Source: an uncultured Clostridia bacterium (GTDB taxonomy: Bacteria > Bacillota > Clostridia > Peptostreptococcales > Anaerovoracaceae). From it: 9,596 nt of DNA. A model generated the notes under the pieces. It searched no databases. It was not told the DNA's origin and saw only the letters and a list, made by a program, of their open reading frames with translations. Within the stretch, counting starts at the first letter, position 1; each line of letters begins with the position of its first letter. Made by a program: the position numbers and the translations under genes. The DNA lies in assembly GCA_937889655.1 (NCBI GenBank), contig CALBZG010000026.1, forward strand, positions 1 through 9,596, read 5' to 3'. Positions 4,522-9,596 of the stretch are shown here, one piece after another.

Positions 4522-6084
4522 TCATTCATCGCAAACGACACGGTTTCTTCCTTTCTCTTTTGCCAGATATACAGCATGATCGGCTCGTTTATACCAGCTG
4601 TCAAAGGTTTCATTTTCGCGCCGCTCCGCCAGTCCAAAACTGGCTGTTACAGGCCCTGCCACTACATGAATGTTCTCGTTGAGCATTGTGCATATTCTAT
4701 CTGCCAATACTTTGGCTCCTTTAAGACTTGTCTCAGGTAGCAGGACAGCAAATTCTTCGCCTCCCAACCGAGCGACAGTGTCAACATCGCGGACGGTGTC
4801 CTTCGTTAGATTCGCAACATGGATCAGGACTTCATCTCCCACCGGATGTCCCCACTTATCATTAACGGATTTAAAATGGTCTAAATCAAAAATAATCAGT
4901 GAAGTCGGCTTGTGGTACCGATCGGCACGGCATATTTCCTCCGAAATCTTTTGCTCTAGATATCTTCTGCTTCTAGAGCCTGTCAACTGATCCGTATTGG
5001 CCGTTTCAATGAGGATCGTTTCGGCTTTTCTGCGCTTTTCAACCTCATATAGGGTAAATAGAAGAAGAATACAAATAAGTATGACCGGCATTGTTCCGAG
5101 CACCGCCTTGAGGATTATCACATAAATCGATTCGATCATGATCATCCTCCAAGGTGTATTGTCGAAAGTTGAAGTATAGATGTAATTATTCCCGACGATC
5201 TGTACCGTATCATTTTTAGATGCTATAATTTCAACCGGGTCGGTTTTGGCGGTATCGACCAATTCATTCAAGGAAACTATTCTGTCGTCGACCTGCAATT
5301 TTTCGGTTGTCGCTATAACTGAGCTTGCAGCATCGATCAGATAACTTTCATAAGGGCATTGCAACAATTCGCTGAGGCGTCTGTTTGTAATGTCAATAGA
5401 GACGACTCCCATAAAAGTATCTCCATCATAGATCGGGCTTGAAAGTGTGACCATGAGCCCCTTTCCGGCTTCGTCCAAATAAACCGGTGTCCATACCGCT
5501 TCCCTGCTCGTATTATTTTCAGGTATGGCAACACTGTAAAAAGGGATCTTCTTCAATGATTCTTTATACGAGAATTCTTTCGATGAAACCCAGGGGTACA
5601 TGCTTATAAAGTCATTTTCACCGGTATAATATATCCAGGCTATATCAGGGAATCTGTCATAGAATTTATACCAAAAATCGTAGTAGCTAAGTGCCAGATG
5701 GATGTTTTGCAGCGAAGCCCCAGCATTGGGGATTTCCCCATTTCCTGTTATATTTCCAAACATTTTTAATGATACGGCATCCGTAGCCACATCCTTAGCC
5801 GCATCCAGATGATAACTATCTGTCTCAGGCCGGTATTTGAGCAGCGGGTAGGACCCTGAGGGATCATTGCTCATGGCTTCATCATCACGAAAGTAATTGT
5901 TCCCATATATTGTTAACATATCAATAAAATTAACGGACATCTGTATGTCTGTATCGATAGCCGCCTTTCTTGCAGCCGCATTATTCTGAAAGTCGCTGAC
6001 CAGATTGCTGTAATTATAAATAAATGTTATGCTGAATAATATCATTACAATCAGTATTTTGATGGTTCTTCCCTTATATTTCAT
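4522..6084 (-). CDS. Membrane-anchored dCache-GGDEF diguanylate cyclase
   Basis: With ATG 6084 the protein has 520 residues. A first transmembrane helix spans about 8-25, an extracytoplasmic dCache-like sensor about 30-310 (with WIYYTGENDFISMYPW at 150-165 and SSPIYDGDTFMGVVSIDIT at 215-233), a second helix about 320-345, and a GGDEF domain about 362-518. The active-site signature GGEEF is intact at 441-445, DLDHF with its metal-binding aspartate is at 400-404, and an RxxD product-inhibition site (RDVD, 432-435) stands five residues before GGEEF. It should make c-di-GMP from two GTP at the membrane in response to a small ligand outside, with feedback inhibition. The longest frame starts at ATG 6159, but that has no ribosome binding site and a good promoter lies downstream of it; AAGGA (6092-6096) precedes ATG 6084. 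The gene is monocistronic. The ligand is unknown. Confidence 0.9.
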   Translation of the reverse strand: MKYKGRTIKILIVMILFSITFIYNYSNLVSDFQNNAAARKAAIDTDIQMSVNFIDMLTIYGNNYFRDDEAMSNDPSGSYPLLKYRPETDSYHLDAAKDVATDAVSLKMFGNITGNGEIPNAGASLQNIHLALSYYDFWYKFYDRFPDIAWIYYTGENDFISMYPWVSSKEFSYKESLKKIPFYSVAIPENNTSREAVWTPVYLDEAGKGLMVTLSSPIYDGDTFMGVVSIDITNRRLSELLQCPYESYLIDAASSVIATTEKLQVDDRIVSLNELVDTAKTDPVEIIASKNDTVQIVGNNYIYTSTFDNTPWRMIMIESIYVIILKAVLGTMPVILICILLLFTLYEVEKRRKAETILIETANTDQLTGSRSRRYLEQKISEEICRADRYHKPTSLIIFDLDHFKSVNDKWGHPVGDEVLIHVANLTKDTVRDVDTVARLGGEEFAVLLPETSLKGAKVLADRICTMLNENIHVVAGPVTASFGLAERRENETFDSWYKRADHAVYLAKEKGRNRVVCDE

Positions 6085-6140
6085 TTCTAATTCCTTATTT
6101 AAAATGAGATGCGAATATTCTGGATTCGATAATCTTAAAC

Positions 6141-6169
6141 ACAATACACCCGATAACATATTTTGTCAA
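6141..6169 (-). promoter_or_regulatory. Promoter of the dCache-GGDEF gene
   Basis: On the minus strand a perfect TTGACA (6169-6164) is followed after 17 bases by TATTGT (6146-6141), a 4/6 -10 match. Transcription would start near 6134, leaving about 50 nt before ATG 6084. This start lies inside the upstream extension of the longest frame, so it argues against the start at 6159. Confidence 0.5.
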
Positions 6170-6330
6170 ACAAATAAAAATCCCTGTCAACTTGGAATTT
6201 TACTCAAAACACCTCGTTCGCTCCCATACATTTAGCTATTGTAAGTTTACAAAACTGCCAAAAAGGATATATAGATATAGAAAGTTGAAAAGCATATCCA
6301 CAGATCAATTTATCGATCAAACATGAAATA

Positions 6331-6336
6331 TATAAT
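6331..6336 (+). promoter_or_regulatory. Candidate -10 box of the TspO-like gene
   Basis: A perfect TATAAT lies 27 bases before the ATG at 6364, but the bases 16-18 upstream (TTTATC and neighbours near 6309) match the -35 consensus poorly. If used, transcription would start near 6343, just ahead of the ribosome binding site AGGAGG at 6352-6357. Confidence 0.3.
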
Positions 6337-6363
6337 AACAGGACAAAATCTAGGAGGACGATT

Positions 6364-7161
6364 ATGAAAAGCAGAAAAAAGGCATGGATCAATGGATTGT
6401 TGCTGGCAGTTACTCTGGCTATCAACACCATGGGCGCCCTTGGAGTGATCAATGGGCTCTCTCAAAAGCAGATTTCTGATCAGTATATCACCCTGATAAC
6501 ACCTAGCCCTTCGACATTCAGCATATGGAGCGTGATCTACACTTTGCTTATAATCTCGATCATTATGATGATCGCCAAAAAAGAGGATACGTACTACCAG
6601 CAAGCTATCGAGGAAATTTCAGCTCTATTCAGAGTATCATGCTTTTTGAATATTGCATGGATCATTGCATTCTCTTATGTCCAGATCGAGTTGTCTGTTC
6701 TGTTCATATTGGGATTTGTGATCACATTGTCTATGCTGGGCAAGAAGTTATTGGCGATTCAGGAAGGCAAGCGCTGGCTTCTCCCATTGAGCTTCGGTCT
6801 CTATACAGGCTGGCTGATGATCGCCTCTGTGGTCAACATCGCTGCCGCTCTTGTGAAGCTGGGATGGAATGGCTTTGGTATCAGCGACGGGAACTGGGCT
6901 ATCATTATCCTGGCAGTATCAGTTCTGCTGGTGATCCTGGTCCTTTTCAAAAATCACAACGCCTCTTTTCCAATTCCCGTTGCATGGGCTTATTGGGGCA
7001 TCTATCAATTTCTTAAAGCACCTGAAGGCTTCAACGGCGAATATGCTCTGTTGCAGATCGTTGCTCTGGCTGGAATGGTTGTTTTGATCGGCGCTTCCGG
7101 CATACAACTATTTCGTAATCGTTTTTCTTTGCTTCCTAAAGCCTCCAATGGACGCAATTAA
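6364..7161 (+). CDS. TspO/MBR-like (tryptophan-rich sensory protein type) membrane protein
   Basis: This 265-residue protein is very hydrophobic, with about eight predicted transmembrane segments (roughly 9-30, 52-71, 88-106, 108-130, 138-163, 178-196, 203-219, 227-250). The motif TPSPSTFSIWSVIYTLL at 46-62 is typical of bacterial proteins annotated as TspO/MBR or tryptophan-rich sensory protein. Further tryptophans in or near helix ends (W99, W138, W150, W168, W178, W208, W211) fit this. Canonical TspO has about 160 residues and five helices, so this belongs to a longer branch whose ligand and role are not established; porphyrin binding should not be assumed. The start is set by AGGAGG at 6352-6357, 6 bases before the ATG. 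The gene diverges from the cyclase gene and ends 5 bases before the stop of pabC on the other strand. I see no clear terminator. Confidence 0.75.
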   Translation: MKSRKKAWINGLLLAVTLAINTMGALGVINGLSQKQISDQYITLITPSPSTFSIWSVIYTLLIISIIMMIAKKEDTYYQQAIEEISALFRVSCFLNIAWIIAFSYVQIELSVLFILGFVITLSMLGKKLLAIQEGKRWLLPLSFGLYTGWLMIASVVNIAAALVKLGWNGFGISDGNWAIIILAVSVLLVILVLFKNHNASFPIPVAWAYWGIYQFLKAPEGFNGEYALLQIVALAGMVVLIGASGIQLFRNRFSLLPKASNGRN

Positions 7162-7166
7162 TATTT

Positions 7167-7916
7167 TCAAACGTCCTTTTCATAGAGTTCAATGTTTTGA
7201 TAAAGATCCATTAATTCATTTGTTACGGTTCGCTCTGGGAACTTTAGATTGCCGAATTGAGCGACCGGCATGACACCCAATACCGAATTCGTTATAAAAA
7301 CTTCCTGGAAGGAATCCAGATCATCTTTATGGATGCAGGTCTCTTCAATATCACACATTCTGATCAGCCAACGGCGGATGGTGCCTTCTAAAAGTCCGCA
7401 GTTCGCAGCAGGCGTATAAATTCGTTTATCAGCAACAAAAAAGAGATTGGAAAAAGTGCCCTCAGTGAATTCCTCTCTTGAATTCAGAAATACTGCCTCG
7501 TCAAAGCCCTTTTCCATAGCCATACGCCTTTGTAAAACATTATCCCCCTGATTAAGGGATTTGATTCCCGTCAACAAAGAGGTTTCATTTCTGCGCACAG
7601 TGCTGGGTATCAGAGAAAATCCTCTGGCATACTGCTCTTTGGTATATAGATTCTTTCGTGTTTCCCATACTGTATTATTCATTGATACAGCAACCCGCAA
7701 TACTTCTTTAGATCCGTCCATCTGGTTAATATGAAAAGCCATCTTCTCCTCGAAATCCCTGGGCATTGGGATTCTAAGCGTATCGAGAGCATTCCCCAGT
7801 CTTTCGATATGATAGGGAAGAAGTATGGCTTTGCCTTTTTTTACGGATATAGTTTCAAAAGCACCCATGCCGAAGCGGTATCCGTCATCCAGCACAATTT
7901 CATCAAAATCCTTCAT
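7167..7916 (-). CDS. pabC: Aminodeoxychorismate lyase (class IV aminotransferase fold)
   Basis: The 249-residue PLP enzyme converts 4-amino-4-deoxychorismate to p-aminobenzoate and pyruvate, the last step of pABA synthesis for folate. It has the class IV aminotransferase pattern: GYRFGMGAFETI at residues 12-23, the Schiff-base lysine K119 in IKSLNQGDNVLQRR (118-131), TEGTFSNLFF at 151-160 with the glutamate and serine-asparagine that hold the cofactor, and ITNSVLGVMPV at 208-218. The same fold includes D-amino acid and branched-chain aminotransferases; the position directly after pabB decides for PabC. Its ATG overlaps the pabB stop as ATGA (4 bases), and GGAGG at 7924-7928 lies 7 bases upstream inside pabB, so translation is probably coupled. 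It is slightly shorter than usual (about 265-290), mainly at the N-terminus. It is cytoplasmic. Confidence 0.87.
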   Translation of the reverse strand: MKDFDEIVLDDGYRFGMGAFETISVKKGKAILLPYHIERLGNALDTLRIPMPRDFEEKMAFHINQMDGSKEVLRVAVSMNNTVWETRKNLYTKEQYARGFSLIPSTVRRNETSLLTGIKSLNQGDNVLQRRMAMEKGFDEAVFLNSREEFTEGTFSNLFFVADKRIYTPAANCGLLEGTIRRWLIRMCDIEETCIHKDDLDSFQEVFITNSVLGVMPVAQFGNLKFPERTVTNELMDLYQNIELYEKDV

Positions 7917-9274
7917 TTCATGGCCTCCAACAAGGCTTTTGCCTTTTGTTCAGTTTCTTCGAATTCGAATTCCAAATCGGATTCGCAGGTGATCCCACCT
8001 CCGACACCGATATGAAACCGCTCATCCTTATAAATTGCAGTACGTATCACAATATTAAAATCACAGCTGTTCGCAAAAGACAAAAAACCTATCGACCCTG
8101 TATATAGACCGCGGCGGGAATGTTCTGTTTCGTCGATTATCTCCATGGCTCTTCGCTTTGGAGCGCCGGTAATCGATCCGCCTGGAAAGACAGCAGACAT
8201 AAGGGCCATCGAGCCCATATCTTCTTTTATTTTTCCTATGACCGTTGAAACCAGGTGAAATACTGTCGAATATGTCTCGATTTTAAATAACTCTGTAACT
8301 TCAACACTTCCGGGCTCGCAGACCTTATTCAGATCATTTCGCTCTAGATCAGTGATCATCAATAATTCGCTTTTATCTTTGCCTGAATGCAGTAAATCAG
8401 TTCTCAATGCTTGATCTTCGTCGAATGTCTCGCCTCTTTTTCTGGTTCCCTTGACAGGCCGGGTTTCCACAATACCGTCAACTAGTTTAATAAAGCGCTC
8501 CGGAGACGAGCAGATGACTTTGAAATCCCCGAAGTTCAGAAATCCGCCGAAAGGCGAAGGGCTGATCCTCCGCAGACGCAAGAACACTTCAAAAGGAGAT
8601 ATTTGCGCTTCAACAGTGATTTGGCGAGTCAGGTTGGTTATATAAATGTCTCCATCAACGATATGCTTGACCACTTTATCGATCGCTTCTAGATATTCTT
8701 CTTTTTTAAAATTTGAATGGATCACGGGTTGTTTGCATTTTGATTCAGCACGGCAAAGCATCGGCTTTTCGGTTAGCATTCTTTTTTCCAGATCCTTTTC
8801 CAAAGCCGTCAGTTTCTCATTCCAATCCTTCAGGTTCTCATCCGCGGTCAAGTAAATCTTTCTTGCATTTTTATCCTCAATAATAAAGTTTTCATAGAAA
8901 ATGAATGATCCGTCAGGAATATCGACCTCTCGTGGATGTCGGGAGGATAGCCCATTCAACTCCATACCGAAATCATAAGTCAAATAGCCGATTGCTCCCG
9001 ATAGCAGAGGCAGTGCTGTTTGATTCTCATCTGCATGTCGTTCTAAATGATCCGAAATATACTCAAGAAGTGTACCCTCTTTTTCGATGCCGTTAACATA
9101 CAGCTGTCCATTTCTGTCTTCAACCTTGAGATAAGGATTAATGCCAATAATCGAATAGTTGCCATATTTATTCGCCAAAGAAGAATCCAGGAAGGTCGTA
9201 TCCTTGATATCACTGAACAGGTGATAAATTTCGACAGCCGGACTATAAAACGAGCATTCTCGATAGTTAGCCAT
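7913..9274 (-). CDS. pabB: Aminodeoxychorismate synthase component I
   Basis: With ATG 9274 the product has 453 residues, typical for PabB. It aminates chorismate to 4-amino-4-deoxychorismate with ammonia from PabA. The N-terminal domain has FLDSSLANKYGNYSIIG at 28-44 and LSGAIGYLTYDFG at 91-103. The catalytic chorismate-binding domain has RPVKGTRKRG at 272-281, where K275 is the lysine that marks PabB (anthranilate synthase TrpE has alanine there), ELLMITDLERNDL at 303-315, and FPGGSITGAPKRRAMEIID at 363-381, again the PabB form rather than the TrpE form. The longest frame would start at 9430 inside pabA and add 52 unrelated residues. ATG 9274 has GGAG (9283-9286) 8 bases upstream and begins where homology begins. 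It overlaps the end of pabA by 8 bases and pabC by 4, so all three are probably coupled. Confidence 0.92.
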   Translation of the reverse strand: MANYRECSFYSPAVEIYHLFSDIKDTTFLDSSLANKYGNYSIIGINPYLKVEDRNGQLYVNGIEKEGTLLEYISDHLERHADENQTALPLLSGAIGYLTYDFGMELNGLSSRHPREVDIPDGSFIFYENFIIEDKNARKIYLTADENLKDWNEKLTALEKDLEKRMLTEKPMLCRAESKCKQPVIHSNFKKEEYLEAIDKVVKHIVDGDIYITNLTRQITVEAQISPFEVFLRLRRISPSPFGGFLNFGDFKVICSSPERFIKLVDGIVETRPVKGTRKRGETFDEDQALRTDLLHSGKDKSELLMITDLERNDLNKVCEPGSVEVTELFKIETYSTVFHLVSTVIGKIKEDMGSMALMSAVFPGGSITGAPKRRAMEIIDETEHSRRGLYTGSIGFLSFANSCDFNIVIRTAIYKDERFHIGVGGGITCESDLEFEFEETEQKAKALLEAMK

Positions 9275-9596
9275 TATTCTTTCTCCATTTTTCTGCGAAA
9301 CGAATAAAATTATTGAGAACTTCATATCCGTACTCGGACAATACTGCTTCGGGATGAAACTGCAATCCAAATACCGGGAGTTCTCTGTGGGATATTGCCA
9401 TAATTGCACCATCTTCAGCCTTGGCATCAATGCGCAAGAAATGCGGGAACATTTTTTCAGACAGGACCAGCGAATGATAACGGGTCACTTGAAATTTATC
9501 CGGAAGGCCTTGCAAAATCCCGGTATTATAATTATCGATCCCGGCGATTTTTCCATGCATCGGCCGTCTGCCTTTGACCACTGCGGCTCCGAATAC
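9267..9596 (-). CDS. pabA: Aminodeoxychorismate synthase component II (glutamine amidotransferase), N-terminus cut by window edge
   Basis: The frame is open from the right edge (first codon at 9596-9594) to TAA at 9269-9267 and gives the last 109 residues of a class I glutamine amidotransferase of about 190. VFGAAVVKGRRPMHGK is the stretch that follows the catalytic cysteine loop in TrpG/PabA. RYHSL and the triad segment LQFHPEAVLSE, with the catalytic histidine and glutamate, are present. The cysteine lies outside the window. The subunit hydrolyses glutamine and passes ammonia to PabB. Such proteins can also serve anthranilate synthase; the call rests on the downstream pabB and pabC. An apparent GTG start at 9581 is internal and not used. 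The gene overlaps pabB by 8 bases. Confidence 0.88.
   Translation of the reverse strand, partial: VFGAAVVKGRRPMHGKIAGIDNYNTGILQGLPDKFQVTRYHSLVLSEKMFPHFLRIDAKAEDGAIMAISHRELPVFGLQFHPEAVLSEYGYEVLNNFIRFAEKWRKNNG

Noticed and set aside
6525..7016. 163-residue plus-strand ORF in another frame of the TspO-like gene
   Set aside because: The overlapping 6364-7161 frame has a perfect ribosome binding site, continuous membrane segments and the family motif. The other frame is a shadow.
9275..9430. Upstream extension of pabB to ATG 9430
   Set aside because: It overlaps the conserved glutaminase motif region of pabA in another frame, shows no family similarity, and lacks a ribosome binding site advantage over ATG 9274.
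7913..9596. Anthranilate synthase TrpE/TrpG as the identity of the right-hand pair
   Set aside because: The large subunit has PVKGT with the PabB lysine and FPGGSITGAPK in the PabB form, and pabC follows. No trp genes are seen.
1..9596. Defence system, mobile element or CRISPR array
   Set aside because: No transposase, integrase, nuclease, toxin-antitoxin pair or regularly spaced repeat array is visible. The genes are ordinary metabolic, membrane and signalling genes.

Overview
The window looks like ordinary chromosome from a low-GC Gram-positive bacterium, most likely a member of Clostridia. The reasons are AT-rich intergenic DNA, strong AGGAGG-type ribosome binding sites, sigma-A-type promoters, and the gene set: a NimA-like flavoprotein, a Crp/Fnr regulator, a dCache-GGDEF protein and a pabA-pabB-pabC cluster. 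I cannot name a genus. I see no rRNA, tRNA, CRISPR array, transposase, phage gene or recognisable defence system.

Layout from left to right. Positions 1-570 (minus) hold a TRIC/UPF0126 membrane channel gene that runs off the left edge. A 313-base intergenic region follows; it ends in a good promoter with a perfect palindrome in its spacer, in front of a NimA-like FMN-binding gene (884-1348, plus). The next stretch (1349-1817) holds a palindrome-bearing promoter, a leader of about 120 nt rich in repeats, a 41-residue ORF with a good ribosome binding site (1582-1707), and a possible terminator. This is the least explained part of the window.

Positions 4276-1818 (minus) form a compact three-gene operon: a six-TM voltage-sensor K+ channel with a C-terminal zinc ribbon, a ketopantoate reductase-family protein, and a Crp/Fnr-type regulator. 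Upstream of it, transcribed in the same direction but separated by a strong terminator, is a dCache-GGDEF diguanylate cyclase (6084-4522). A TspO/MBR-like membrane protein gene (6364-7161, plus) diverges from the cyclase gene. It converges, with a gap of only 5 bases, on the p-aminobenzoate operon pabA-pabB-pabC (9596-7167, minus), whose genes overlap by 8 and 4 bases. pabA runs off the right edge.

How the genes work together: PabA and PabB convert chorismate and glutamine to 4-amino-4-deoxychorismate, and PabC releases p-aminobenzoate for folate synthesis. The cyclase probably links an extracellular ligand to c-di-GMP. The channel operon may couple ion flow to a regulator, but that is only inference from gene order. 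Three gene starts (ketopantoate reductase, cyclase, pabB) are set here at internal start codons because the ribosome binding sites, and in the cyclase also the promoter, support them better than the longest ORF.
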